Positions 33,951-42,769 of a stretch of DNA of 64,000 nt are shown one piece after another (position 1 is the stretch's first letter; each line of letters begins with the position of its first letter). A model generated the notes under the pieces. That model searched no databases. It saw only the letters and a list, made by a program, of their open reading frames with translations, and was not told the DNA's origin. Position numbers and translations under genes: made by a program. This DNA is from Clostridium chromiireducens (lineage in GTDB: Bacteria > Bacillota > Clostridia > Clostridiales > Clostridiaceae). The stretch is from contig NZ_MZGT01000013.1 of NCBI RefSeq assembly GCF_002029255.1, positions 28,224 through 92,223 of the forward strand. The letters run 5' to 3'.

Positions 33951-35618
33951 TTGAAAAACATTAGAGGAATTGAAAAGGCTTTAATAATAGCACTTTTACT
34001 TATACTAATGGTGATGCCTATTTTATGTATATTGTTAACTAGTATATTCTCTAATGGAAAGCTGGATATTAGTGCCCCTTTTTTAATGTTGTTCACTGGT
34101 GAAGTAAAGAACGTTTTTGTAAATACTATGGTTTTAGGCATTTTAGTGGTTATAACGACCACTGTATTTGCCTTACCACTAGCATTTATTATGACAAAAA
34201 CATCCTTTGCAAAATATAAATGGTTGGAAGTAGTGTTAATGATTCCGTTCATGACCCCACCTTATATAGAGTCTATGGGATGGATTTTATTTATGCAGCC
34301 TAATGGATATTGGGATCAATTTATAAGGTTTCCAATAAAACTTAATCAGCATTTTTTTAATTTATTTGGTATGGTACTTGTAATGAGTCTTCAAATTTTT
34401 CCATTCCTATATCTTATTTTAAAAAATGCTATAGTTAAAATAGGCGTAAGTAAGGAAGAAGCTGCCTATGTTCATGGAGGTAAGAAATCTTATGTATTTT
34501 GTAAAATTACCATACCGCTTCTCATTTCTAGCTATTCAATAGGAGCATTATTAGTATTTGTAAAGACTATATCAGAATTTGGGACACCTATTACATTTGG
34601 TAAGAGAATAAGTTTTTATGTTTTAACTACTGAAATTCATCAATATGTTTCTAACTGGCCAATTGATTTTGCTAAAGCCACTGCTTTAGCATCAATACTT
34701 TTGACTACCTGCTTAGGTTTATGGTACATTAGCTCAATAGTTAATACACGATATTCTTATAATTTAGTAAGTGGAAAAGGTACAAGCGTAAAAGTATATA
34801 AGCTGACTATTTCAAAAAAAATTATAGCATGGATGTACGTTATTTTACTTTTAGGAGCATCAATAGGTATACCATATTTCTCAATTTTAATTGCTTCTAT
34901 TATGAAGTTAAGGAGCGGAGGTCTTTCAATAAATAATTTGACATTCGATCATTATATTAAGTTATTGAGTACAAATTCAGACGGTATGAAAGCACTTTTG
35001 AATACCTTGGGAGTAGCTTTTATTGCAACTTCTATTTGCATGCTTTTAGGTACTATTTTTGCAATTTCTGTTAAAAGGTCTAAAAAATTATCAGAAAAGA
35101 TAATAGACTTTTTTAGCTTATTACCAAACACTATACCAGGAATAGTTATGGTAGTAGGATTAATATTATTTTGGAATTCTAAATGGATGGTAGTACCTTT
35201 ATATAACACCTATGGAATGGTAGTGCTGACTTATGTAATATTATTTATACCCTATACCGTACAATATGTTAAGGCTAACTATATTCAAATTGATGAAAGT
35301 TTATTTAATGCAGGAAGAGTTTTTGGAGGAAAAGGCTTTTACATTTTGAGAAGAATTACATTACCATTATTAGTGCCAGGAATGCTGGCAGGGTGGCTTA
35401 TGACCTTTATAATTTCAATTAGAGAATTAGTGGCTGCCTTAATGATATTACCACCTTCCATGCAAACTGCCTCTACCTATATATATTCCCAATTTGAACA
35501 AGGGAATTTAAATCTTGGTATGGCAATGGCTGTTATTTGTGTAATCATTACTATAATTATGATTATGGTTATAAATAAGTTAAGTGGTCTATTAAAACTT
35601 GGAGGAACTATTTCATGA
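33951..35618 (+). CDS. ABC transporter permease, fused double domain
   Basis: A 555-residue protein with two tandem permease domains, each with the EAA loop: AAYVHGGKKSYVFCKITIPL in the first half and FNAGRVFGGKGFYILRRITL in the second. About twelve membrane segments. This FbpB/ThiP-type fusion is usual for iron, thiamine and phosphonate importers. The start is taken as TTG 33951, eight bases after GGAGG; the in-frame ATG at 33930 would swallow the ribosome site. It overlaps the HD-domain gene by four bases. Confidence 0.9.
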   Translation: MKNIRGIEKALIIALLLILMVMPILCILLTSIFSNGKLDISAPFLMLFTGEVKNVFVNTMVLGILVVITTTVFALPLAFIMTKTSFAKYKWLEVVLMIPFMTPPYIESMGWILFMQPNGYWDQFIRFPIKLNQHFFNLFGMVLVMSLQIFPFLYLILKNAIVKIGVSKEEAAYVHGGKKSYVFCKITIPLLISSYSIGALLVFVKTISEFGTPITFGKRISFYVLTTEIHQYVSNWPIDFAKATALASILLTTCLGLWYISSIVNTRYSYNLVSGKGTSVKVYKLTISKKIIAWMYVILLLGASIGIPYFSILIASIMKLRSGGLSINNLTFDHYIKLLSTNSDGMKALLNTLGVAFIATSICMLLGTIFAISVKRSKKLSEKIIDFFSLLPNTIPGIVMVVGLILFWNSKWMVVPLYNTYGMVVLTYVILFIPYTVQYVKANYIQIDESLFNAGRVFGGKGFYILRRITLPLLVPGMLAGWLMTFIISIRELVAALMILPPSMQTASTYIYSQFEQGNLNLGMAMAVICVIITIIMIMVINKLSGLLKLGGTIS

Positions 35619-36226
35619 CATTAAGTTTACAGAAAGCAGAAGAAATTTTTGAAGAAGCTAGTAGGATAAATTCAGGAGCATGGGTTAAGCATTCAAGAAA
35701 TGTGGCTGAAGCTGCAAGGTTTATAGCGAGTAAAGACTTAGATCTTTATGAAGAAAAGGCATATATATTTGGGTTATTACATGATATAGGAAGGCACAAA
35801 TATTTAAATGGGATGAATCACATACTGGAAGGATATAATTTTTTAATGGAAAAAGGCTATGAAGAAGAGGCAAGAATTTGTATGACTCATACTTTTGCTT
35901 TTAAGGATGTAAATGCTATATATGGACAGTGGGACTCTTCAGAAGCAGAGATCAAGATTGTAGAGAGATATATAAATAGTATTCAGTATAATGAATATGA
36001 TTTATTAATACAACTTTGCGACTCACTTGCATTACCTAATGGTTTTGCCTTAATAGAAAAGAGATTCGTTGAAACTGCATTAAGGGTAGGAATTAATAGT
36101 TTAACTTTATGTAAGTGGAGGGCTGTACTTAATATTAAGAAATATTTTGAAGATAAAATAGGTCGTCCAATTTATGAGTTGTTACCAGATGTCGTACAAA
36201 ATACTTTTGGAAAGTTAGAAGTGTAA
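35615..36226 (+). CDS. HD-domain phosphohydrolase-like protein
   Basis: A 203-residue HD-superfamily protein. An early His (VKHSRNV), the HD pair in LLHDIGRHKY, later His residues (GMNHILEG, CMTHTF) and a distal Asp (IQLCDSLAL) give the usual metal ligands. It is translationally coupled to the ABC permease (ATGA overlap), so it probably acts on the imported compound. HD oxygenases of the PhnZ type occur in phosphonate clusters, but they need oxygen and the motif order here looks like an ordinary phosphohydrolase. The substrate is unknown. Confidence 0.75.
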   Translation: MTLSLQKAEEIFEEASRINSGAWVKHSRNVAEAARFIASKDLDLYEEKAYIFGLLHDIGRHKYLNGMNHILEGYNFLMEKGYEEEARICMTHTFAFKDVNAIYGQWDSSEAEIKIVERYINSIQYNEYDLLIQLCDSLALPNGFALIEKRFVETALRVGINSLTLCKWRAVLNIKKYFEDKIGRPIYELLPDVVQNTFGKLEV

Positions 36227-36278
36227 AAATTGGTTATTCAACAACATAAAATAAATTTAAAAAAGTTTAAAAAGTATG

Positions 36279-36320
36279 TTGCAAATTATAAAATAAAATG
36301 TTATTATGGAAACGTAGTCA
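36279..36320 (+). promoter_or_regulatory. Promoter and cre site of the mannose-family PTS operon
   Basis: TTGCAA (36279-36284), a 17-base spacer and TATTAT (36302-36307) form the promoter. ATGGAAACGTAGTCA (36306-36320) fits the CcpA cre consensus at every fixed position and overlaps the start region, so glucose repression is likely. Confidence 0.65.
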
Positions 36321-36376
36321 TGAGAGAAACATCTAGCGATGGTTCATGAATACATTATAATGAAATAATAATATCT

Positions 36377-36458
36377 AGCATGTTACTGATTCGATCAGGC
36401 ATAAGCATAGAGAAGTAAAATGATTTAATATTTATTCGTTATATCATATTTTTTGTAC
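36377..36458 (+). promoter_or_regulatory. RAT-like antiterminator element and candidate terminator in the PTS leader
   Basis: AGCATGTTACTG...CAGGCATAAGC (36377-36406) has the layout of a BglG/LicT ribonucleic antiterminator. Its 20-base core at 36381-36400 is identical to the one in the licT leader at 54863-54882. A weak AT-rich hairpin (ATGATTTAA with TTATATCAT, about 36420-36446) plus a T run follows. No antiterminator gene is adjacent. The rest of 36407-36603 shows no gene. Confidence 0.6.
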
Positions 36459-36603
36459 AGTTTTATAGGGTATTATCATATTTTTTATGATTTAATTTTA
36501 GTGTACAAATAGTGTGATGAAATGCGAATGTATTTTGTATTGTTTTATTTCCGATGCTTATGCCTTTTGTTTTTGTAACAAATAAAAAATAGGAGGTATA
36601 AAA

Positions 36604-37581
36604 ATGGTAGGAATTATTCTTGCTAGTCACGGAGAATTTGCTGAAGGTATCTTGCAATCTGGTAAAATGATTTTTGGAGAACAAGAAAACGTTAAAGCCG
36701 TTACGCTGATGCCTAGCGAAGGACCGGATGATCTTAGAGCAAAATTGAAAGATGCAATTGCATCCTTTGACAACCAAGATGAAGTTTTATTCTTAGTTGA
36801 TCTTTGGGGCGGTACACCATTCAACCAAGCGAATATGCTATTTGAAGAACACAAAGATAAGTGGGCAATTGTAGCTGGTATGAATTTACCAATGCTTATT
36901 GAAGCTTATGGTGCACGTCTTTCAATGGAATCTGCACATGAAATTGCGGCTTATATCTTAAACGCAGGTAAAGAAGGAGTTAAAGTTAAGCCGGAAGAAT
37001 TGGAACCAGCAGATGCTGGTAAAACTTCAGGAGCGGGAGCAGGGCAATCTAATGCAGGTACACCTGGATCATTTGAATATGTTTTAGCTCGTATTGATTC
37101 TCGTTTACTTCATGGTCAAGTAGCAACTGCTTGGACAAAAACTGTGAATCCTACACGAATTATTGTCGTGTCAGATGATGTAGCTAGAGATAAACTTCGT
37201 AAGAATTTGATCACGCAAGCTTCTCCACCGGGGGTTAAAGCTCATGTTGTTCCAGTTGATCATATGATTAAGCTTGCAAAAGATGATCAACATTTTGGAG
37301 GGCAACGTGCAATGCTTCTTTTTGAAAATCCAAAAGATGTACTTAGAGCTGTAGAAGGCGGAATACCACTAAAGACAATTAATGTTGGTTCAATGGCTCA
37401 CTCTCTAGGTAAGGTTCAACCAAGCAAAGTACTTGCTTTCAATCAAGAAGATATCGATATATTTAATAAGCTTAAACAAGCTGGACTTAATTTTGATGTT
37501 CGTAAAGTACCAAATGATTCAAAAGCAAATATGGACGAAATACTTAAAAAGGCACAAGAAGAATTAAAAAAATTAAAATAA
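36604..37581 (+). CDS. manX: PTS mannose/sorbose-family IIAB component
   Basis: A 325-residue fused IIA-IIB protein. The IIA domain opens IILASHGEFAEG, with His9 the first phosphoryl acceptor. A Gly/Ala/Ser-rich linker lies near residues 138-155. The IIB domain has IDSRLLHGQVATAW with the second His. It takes phosphate from HPr and passes it to the incoming sugar (mannose, glucose, glucosamine and others). Arg codons are often CGT here, unlike the AGA of neighbouring genes. AGGAGG precedes ATG 36604. Confidence 0.92.
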   Translation: MVGIILASHGEFAEGILQSGKMIFGEQENVKAVTLMPSEGPDDLRAKLKDAIASFDNQDEVLFLVDLWGGTPFNQANMLFEEHKDKWAIVAGMNLPMLIEAYGARLSMESAHEIAAYILNAGKEGVKVKPEELEPADAGKTSGAGAGQSNAGTPGSFEYVLARIDSRLLHGQVATAWTKTVNPTRIIVVSDDVARDKLRKNLITQASPPGVKAHVVPVDHMIKLAKDDQHFGGQRAMLLFENPKDVLRAVEGGIPLKTINVGSMAHSLGKVQPSKVLAFNQEDIDIFNKLKQAGLNFDVRKVPNDSKANMDEILKKAQEELKKLK

Positions 37582-37616
37582 TCTAATTATTTAGAGAAAA
37601 AGGAGGATTAATAACC

Positions 37617-38423
37617 ATGACTTTAAATATAGTTCAAATTATATTAGTCATTTTTATAGCATTTTTAGCTGGTGTAGAAGGTATCTTAGATGAATTCCAA
37701 TTTCATCAACCGATAATTGCTTGTACGTTAATCGGCTTAGTTACAGGTAATTTACTACCATGCTTAATCTTAGGTGGTACTCTTCAAATGATTGCCTTAG
37801 GTTGGGCAAATATCGGTGCTGCTGTAGCACCTGATGCAGCGCTAGCTGCTGTTGCATCTGCAATTATTTTAGTTCTTGGAGGTCAAGGTGAAGCGGGAGT
37901 TGCTTCAGCAATTGCTATTGCTGTTCCTCTAGCTGTTGCAGGATTATTATTAACAATTATTTGTCGTACAATTGCTACAGCGTTTGTACACTTTATGGAT
38001 GCTGCTGCTAAAGAAGGAAATATCAGAGCTATTGAAATGTGGCAAATCGCTGCTATTTGTTTACAAGGTGTACGTATTGCGATTCCAGCTGCTTTAGTAT
38101 TAGCAATTGGAGCTGGTCCTATTAGTTCATTACTTGCTGCAATGCCTTCTTGGTTAACAGGTGGTTTAGCAATCGGTGGTGGAATGGTTGTAGCTGTTGG
38201 TTATGCAATGGTAATCAATATGATGGCTACAAAGGAAGTATGGCCATTCTTTGCAATTGGTTTTGTATTAGCAACTGTTTCACAAATTACACTTATCGGC
38301 CTTGGTGCAATAGGTGTGGCTTTAGCACTTCTTTACTTAGCACTTAGTAAACAAGGTGGCTCAGGTAATGGTGGAAGTTCAAATACTGGCGATCCTTTAG
38401 GGGATCTAATAGATAGATACTAA
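37617..38423 (+). CDS. manY: PTS mannose/sorbose-family IIC component
   Basis: A 268-residue membrane protein of the ManY type. EFQFHQPIIACTLIGLVTGN and LGGTLQMIALGWANIGAAVAPD (quoted in part) are the family's substrate-channel regions, and several hydrophobic segments follow. It ends in a Gly/Ser-rich tail. It is 35 bases after manX and 19 before manZ. It forms the membrane channel with the IID subunit. Confidence 0.92.
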   Translation: MTLNIVQIILVIFIAFLAGVEGILDEFQFHQPIIACTLIGLVTGNLLPCLILGGTLQMIALGWANIGAAVAPDAALAAVASAIILVLGGQGEAGVASAIAIAVPLAVAGLLLTIICRTIATAFVHFMDAAAKEGNIRAIEMWQIAAICLQGVRIAIPAALVLAIGAGPISSLLAAMPSWLTGGLAIGGGMVVAVGYAMVINMMATKEVWPFFAIGFVLATVSQITLIGLGAIGVALALLYLALSKQGGSGNGGSSNTGDPLGDLIDRY

Positions 38424-38442
38424 GAAGGGGGAGGAAACGAAA

Positions 38443-39354
38443 ATGTCAAAAGAATTAAAATTAACTAAAAGAGACCGTCTTTCTGTTTGGTTCCGTTCAT
38501 TTTTCCTTCAAGGTTCTTGGAACTATGAAAGAATGCAAAATGGTGGTTGGGCATATGCAATGATTCCAGCAATCAAAAAATTATATAAGACTAAAGAAGA
38601 TAGAGCTGCAGCTCTAGAACGTCACTTAGAGTTCTTTAACACTCATCCATACGTAGCTTCACCAGTTATTGGTGTAACATTAGCTTTGGAAGAAGAACGT
38701 GCAAATGGTGCACCAATCGATGATGTAACTATTCAAGGTGTTAAGATTGGTATGATGGGTCCTTTAGCTGGTATTGGAGATCCAGTTTTCTGGTTCACTG
38801 TAAGACCAATTTTAGGAGCATTAGCTGCTTCACTTGCTTTAGCTGGTAACATTATTGGACCAATTATCTTTTTCTTCGCTTGGAATATCATCCGTATGGC
38901 ATTTATGTGGTATACACAAGAGTTCGGTTACAAAGCTGGATCTCGTATTAGTGAAGATTTAACAGGTACTTTATTACAAGATATTACAAAAGGAGCATCT
39001 ATCCTTGGTATGTTCATCTTAGGATCATTGGTTAACAGATGGGTATCTGTTAGATTTGCACCAGTAGTATCATCTGTTAAATTAAGTGAAGGTGCATTTA
39101 TTGATTGGAGCAAACTTCCTGCTGGAGCAGAAGGCGTTAAGCAAGCTCTATTACAACAAGCATCTGGTATGTCATTAACTGATACTAAGGTTACAACATT
39201 ACAAAATAACTTGGATTCATTAATTCCTGGATTTGTAGGATTATTAATTACTCTTCTTTGTATGTGGTTACTTAAGAGGAAAGTATCTCCAATTATCATT
39301 ATTCTTGGATTATTTGTAATTGGTATTGTTTTCCACTTGATCGGTTTAATGTAA
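38443..39354 (+). CDS. manZ: PTS mannose/sorbose-family IID component
   Basis: A 303-residue IID protein. LQGSWNYERMQNGGWAYAMI, HLEFFNTHPYVASPVIGVTL and GPLAGIGDPVFW are highly conserved family stretches. The C-terminus carries hydrophobic segments. It completes the ManXYZ permease. GGGGGAGG precedes ATG 38443. CGT arginine codons are frequent here as in manXY. Confidence 0.93.
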   Translation: MSKELKLTKRDRLSVWFRSFFLQGSWNYERMQNGGWAYAMIPAIKKLYKTKEDRAAALERHLEFFNTHPYVASPVIGVTLALEEERANGAPIDDVTIQGVKIGMMGPLAGIGDPVFWFTVRPILGALAASLALAGNIIGPIIFFFAWNIIRMAFMWYTQEFGYKAGSRISEDLTGTLLQDITKGASILGMFILGSLVNRWVSVRFAPVVSSVKLSEGAFIDWSKLPAGAEGVKQALLQQASGMSLTDTKVTTLQNNLDSLIPGFVGLLITLLCMWLLKRKVSPIIIILGLFVIGIVFHLIGLM

Positions 39355-39368
39355 CATTTTTACTTAGC

Positions 39369-39392
39369 CTAGGCTTCCAGCCTAGGCTTCTG
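39369..39392 (+). terminator. Hairpin after manZ
   Basis: AGCCTAGGC and GCCTAGGCT form a perfect 9-bp stem with a TTCCA loop, shortly past the manZ stop. The T run is poor (TTCTGTT), so this may be a partial terminator separating manXYZ from manO. Confidence 0.55.
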
Positions 39393-39401
39393 TTAACATT
39401 A

Positions 39402-39482
39402 AGGCATATGAAAGAAAATAACAAGTCTCGATATGCCGTTAATATGCAGATGAATTGACTTATTATTTTCTTGATAATGCCT
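39402..39482. repeat. Short palindromic repeat, copy D (inverted orientation)
   Basis: An 81-bp element with ends AGGCATATGAAAGAAAATAA and TTATTTTCTTGATAATGCCT. Its reverse complement aligns with copy C at 42549. Between manZ and the DUF956 gene. Confidence 0.8.
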
Positions 39483-39622
39483 AAAGTAGATCAAGAGAAC
39501 CGATTTTTACAATATTAATTAAATGTGTGTTACGTTTAATCCACTTCGAATAATTGATAATAACATGTAAAAAATATATAATAAAAATAAATGTGTATAT
39601 AAGTAGAAAAGAGGTAGATCGG

Positions 39623-39997
39623 ATGGTTCAGTCACTCAATACAAAGGTGGATCTAGCAATTGATGCAACAGCTTTTACAGGCTTTTCAGATTATGGTAAG
39701 ATCATGATCGGTGACAAGGGTTTTGAGTTCTATAATTCTCGTGATTATCGTAAGTTTATTCAAATTCCTTGGGAAGAGGTTGACTATGTAATTGCATCCG
39801 TATTATTTAAAGGGAAATGGATTCCACGATATGCAATCCGAACAAAGAAAAATGGTACCTATACTTTTTCTTCAAAAGAAGCAAAAAAAGTACTTAGAGC
39901 TGTTCGAAATTATGTTGATCCAGATCGTATGGTTTATTCGTTAAGTTTTTTTGATGTGGTGAAACGAGCTGTGAGATCCATATTTAAGAAGAGTTGA
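39623..39997 (+). CDS. manO: DUF956 family protein (ManO-like)
   Basis: A 124-residue soluble protein of the DUF956 family, which accompanies mannose-type PTS operons and is thought to affect their expression. ATAFTGFSDYGKIMIGDKGF and IQIPWEEVDYVIA are characteristic. ATG 39623 with GAGGT is preferred over a longer reading from 39554 in AT-rich sequence. It follows manZ after 268 bases with a hairpin and a repeat. The molecular role is unproven. Confidence 0.75.
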   Translation: MVQSLNTKVDLAIDATAFTGFSDYGKIMIGDKGFEFYNSRDYRKFIQIPWEEVDYVIASVLFKGKWIPRYAIRTKKNGTYTFSSKEAKKVLRAVRNYVDPDRMVYSLSFFDVVKRAVRSIFKKS

Positions 39998-40054
39998 CAA
40001 CCATTAATAATTGTTAAAATAAAAATTATCAAACTTAATAAAATAATTTTTTAT

Positions 40055-40147
40055 TGGATTTTAAAGGTCATGCTTCGGATCCACTATAAAACCCACGACC
40101 ATTTGTATATGGCTTAAATAGCTGCTTACAGGTGGTCGTGGTTTTTT
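40055..40147 (+). terminator. Terminator with conserved upstream box (copy 2)
   Basis: CCACGACC (40093-40100) pairs with GGTCGTGG (40134-40141), followed by TTTTTTATT. The bases before it (TGGATTTTAAAGGTCATG, then CCACTATAAAACCCACGA) match the boxes at 9371 and 49296. GGTCATG at 40066-40072 could also pair imperfectly with CACGACC, competing with the terminator. Confidence 0.8.
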
Positions 40148-40217
40148 ATTATTGAAGGCAGTCCAATCTATAATGAATTTTAAGTAGAATATTTGTTTTG
40201 ATTTTTATAGAGTGATA

Positions 40218-41012
40218 TTACAGAGTTACAAAAGTAAACTCTAATGGGTTTTTATCAACTAACCTTGGATAAGTATATTTAGGATATCCAACCATTATAG
40301 CACCAGTTATTTTCTTATTTATAGGGATATTAAATAATTTAAGTAGTGGGGAATTATCCTTCATAGCAACTCTTTCAAACATTCCTGCCCAACATGAGCC
40401 TAATCCTAGAGTTGGTGCATATAGCTCTAAATATGTTAATGAAAGAATTGAATTTTCTCTTCCTCGTGGAAAGCTTGAATCAGCAGTTGCTAAGATAAGG
40501 CTGGAGGCTCCTCGTAAAATTGTATCAATTCCCTTTTCACGGTATGGTTTTGTAAAGTTACTTGATACATTGTCTTTTTCAAATTCTTCAATTACAATTT
40601 TAACAGCTTTATCAAGTATCTTTCTATCATCAATGATAGCATAAGATATTCCTTGAAGATTATGTCCACTAGGAGCAAAATGCGCAATATTAACAAGATT
40701 TATTAATTTTTCCCTCGGAACAGTAGTTTCTTTATATGAGCGGATTGAACGCCTTGAACGAATAAAGTTTTCTGCTTCCTCAGGACTTAGTTTTGGGAAT
40801 TTTTTTGAACTGATTTGATTGGATAATGGTGTTTTTATATTATCAATTGCCTCCCTTGGGCATATAGCCACACAATGGCCACAGGAAATGCACTCTTCAC
40901 CGCAAATTTCTTTAGGCCCATTTTCACTAAGTTCTAATACACTTTCTGGGCACTCATTTACGCATAAACCACATTTAATACATTTGTCTCGATTTATAGT
41001 TATCAAATTCAT
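40218..41012 (-). CDS. Nitroreductase-family protein with N-terminal 2x[4Fe-4S] ferredoxin domain
   Basis: A 264-residue fusion. Two [4Fe-4S] motifs come first (CIKCGLCVNEC, CISCGHCVAIC), then an FMN-binding nitroreductase domain beginning RRSIRSYKETTVPREKL, with APSGHNLQG and LGLGSCWAGMF. Such ferredoxin-fused nitroreductases are common in clostridia; substrates are mostly unknown. ATG 41012 has AAAGGAG upstream on the minus strand. It is paired with an MFS exporter gene, and a broken copy of the pair lies at 44782-46346. Confidence 0.88.
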   Translation of the reverse strand: MNLITINRDKCIKCGLCVNECPESVLELSENGPKEICGEECISCGHCVAICPREAIDNIKTPLSNQISSKKFPKLSPEEAENFIRSRRSIRSYKETTVPREKLINLVNIAHFAPSGHNLQGISYAIIDDRKILDKAVKIVIEEFEKDNVSSNFTKPYREKGIDTILRGASSLILATADSSFPRGRENSILSLTYLELYAPTLGLGSCWAGMFERVAMKDNSPLLKLFNIPINKKITGAIMVGYPKYTYPRLVDKNPLEFTFVTL

Positions 41013-41285
41013 TTTTATCTTCTCCTTTATTTTAAGCATATTCCATCAAATAATAAAATCTATTTGATGTATATAGTTATGGAAAACTTATGATTTATAT
41101 AATAAGCCTAATAATGTAAAACTAATTTTAAGTAAAATCTTTTTTAGTAGTATACAACTAAAAAAGTTTTTTTAATAGATGATAAATTATCATAGGATAA
41201 ATAATCATATCATTATTACCAGTAAATAATTATTTTAGGTAGAGGGGAGCGCTATTTTTGATTATATTTTAAATAGTTTCTCAAA

Positions 41286-42527
41286 TTATTGATGTGTTGG
41301 TTGATTCTTAGAGTTAAATACATTTGAAGATTTAGTACTGTTTTTTTCACTTAAAAGATTATTAGTAATTAAATAATAGATATACGCTAGTGAAAGTACG
41401 CTGCAACTTGCAATTGTGATTCCAATAACACCAAATGAATCATATACATAGGTACTTATCCATGAACCAAGAGATCCGCCTAAGTAATATCCAACCATGT
41501 AGAGGGAATTTAATCTACTATGATTTTTAAGACTAAGCTTGTAAATCCTTCCTTGATTTAAAGACATATTCATCCTTGAACCAACATCTAAAGTAAAGGT
41601 TATGAGAATTATAATTATAAGTTTAGACCAACCTATACCTAAGATTAGAAAAGAGATAAACATTATAGCTAAAGCAAAAAGATTCCATAAGCTTGCATTT
41701 TTACTGTTTGTAAGTTTTCCAGAAAATCCAGCTGCGAGTGCCCCTGCTATACCCAAGAAACCAAAGAGGCCAACTATTGCACTTCCATAATTATAAGGAG
41801 AATTTTCTAAAATAAAGGACAATGAAACCCAGAAAATATTGAATGCACAAAACGCAGCAGCACCAAAAACTATTGTTTCTCTTAATACTTTCTCTTTTTT
41901 TAATAATGGAGGTAGGGATAATATTATTTTTTTATATGAACTTTCTTTTTCCACGTTATCATTAGGAAGAGAAAAATATAGGTATACTGCAAAAATTAAT
42001 AGAACTATTGCTGCAAATTCATGAACTCCTCTCCATCCAAATAATTGGCCAACAACTCCGCCTAATACCCTGCCGAGTAGAACTCCAAGAAATACTCCGG
42101 TTAATAAGTGACCAACTATTGCACCACGTTTTTCTGATGAAATATTTGACGAAACAAATGGGATTATAAGCTGTGCTGAAACACTGGAAAGTCCCATGAA
42201 AAATCCTACAATCACTATTAAGTTAAATGTAGAGACTAAAGTCATTAAATACAATAATGCAGCTGAACAGATAATACTTAAAATGATTAATAATTTCCTA
42301 CTATATCTATCCCCCAGTGGAACAATAAACAATAATCCTATTGTATAGCCTATCTGTATAGCTGTTACAAGCTTACCAGATGATGAGGCTGAGACAAAAA
42401 AATCAGTGGAAATATTGGTTAATAAAACTTGATCGTAGTATAAATTGGCTACTATAATTGAACAAATAATTGATAAAATTAATAATAATTTGTTTGAAAA
42501 ATTTTTGTTTTTCAAATCTCTATTCAT
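41286..42527 (-). CDS. MFS transporter (drug-efflux-like), copy 1
   Basis: A 413-residue twelve-segment carrier. N-terminal ANLYYDQVLLTNISTDF, the motif-A loop PLGDRYSRKLL and the later GVLLGRVLGGVVGQLFGWRG place it in the DHA1-like exporter group. ATG 42527 with GAGGAAG is chosen; an earlier ATG would start inside the repeat at 42549. It is similar in layout to the carrier at 45129 and probably arose by duplication. The substrate is unknown. Confidence 0.85.
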   Translation of the reverse strand: MNRDLKNKNFSNKLLLILSIICSIIVANLYYDQVLLTNISTDFFVSASSSGKLVTAIQIGYTIGLLFIVPLGDRYSRKLLIILSIICSAALLYLMTLVSTFNLIVIVGFFMGLSSVSAQLIIPFVSSNISSEKRGAIVGHLLTGVFLGVLLGRVLGGVVGQLFGWRGVHEFAAIVLLIFAVYLYFSLPNDNVEKESSYKKIILSLPPLLKKEKVLRETIVFGAAAFCAFNIFWVSLSFILENSPYNYGSAIVGLFGFLGIAGALAAGFSGKLTNSKNASLWNLFALAIMFISFLILGIGWSKLIIIILITFTLDVGSRMNMSLNQGRIYKLSLKNHSRLNSLYMVGYYLGGSLGSWISTYVYDSFGVIGITIASCSVLSLAYIYYLITNNLLSEKNSTKSSNVFNSKNQPTHQ

Positions 42528-42548
42528 TTTTACATCTTCCTCTCTATA

Positions 42549-42618
42549 AGGCATTATCAAAAAAATAACAAGTCAATCCACCTGCATATTTGGACTTGTT
42601 ATTTTCCTTCATATGCCT
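42549..42618. repeat. Short palindromic repeat, copy C (intact)
   Basis: A 70-bp element with left end AGGCATTATCAAAAAAATAA and right end TTATTTTCCTTCATATGCCT; inner arms CAAGTCAATCC/GGACTTG also pair. It lies just before the MFS gene, between divergent genes. Confidence 0.85.
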
Positions 42619-42769
42619 ATGTTATGAGAATAGTGTATAATGAAAATATTATTTTAAATAGAAGCTAAGTTATCATATGATTAATAATACTATGTTTAGA
42701 AGATAGGATGTAATTTTTATAATTACTCGCATTATCAATGATGATTAAATATAAATGGGAGGGACGGTA

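Noticed and set aside
35615..36226. PhnZ-type phosphonate oxygenase
   Set aside because: PhnZ needs oxygen and has a different His/Asp arrangement; an ordinary HD phosphohydrolase is more likely in an anaerobe.
42528..42560. Longer N-terminus for the MFS gene at 41286
   Set aside because: It would begin inside the palindromic repeat; ATG 42527 has a proper ribosome site.
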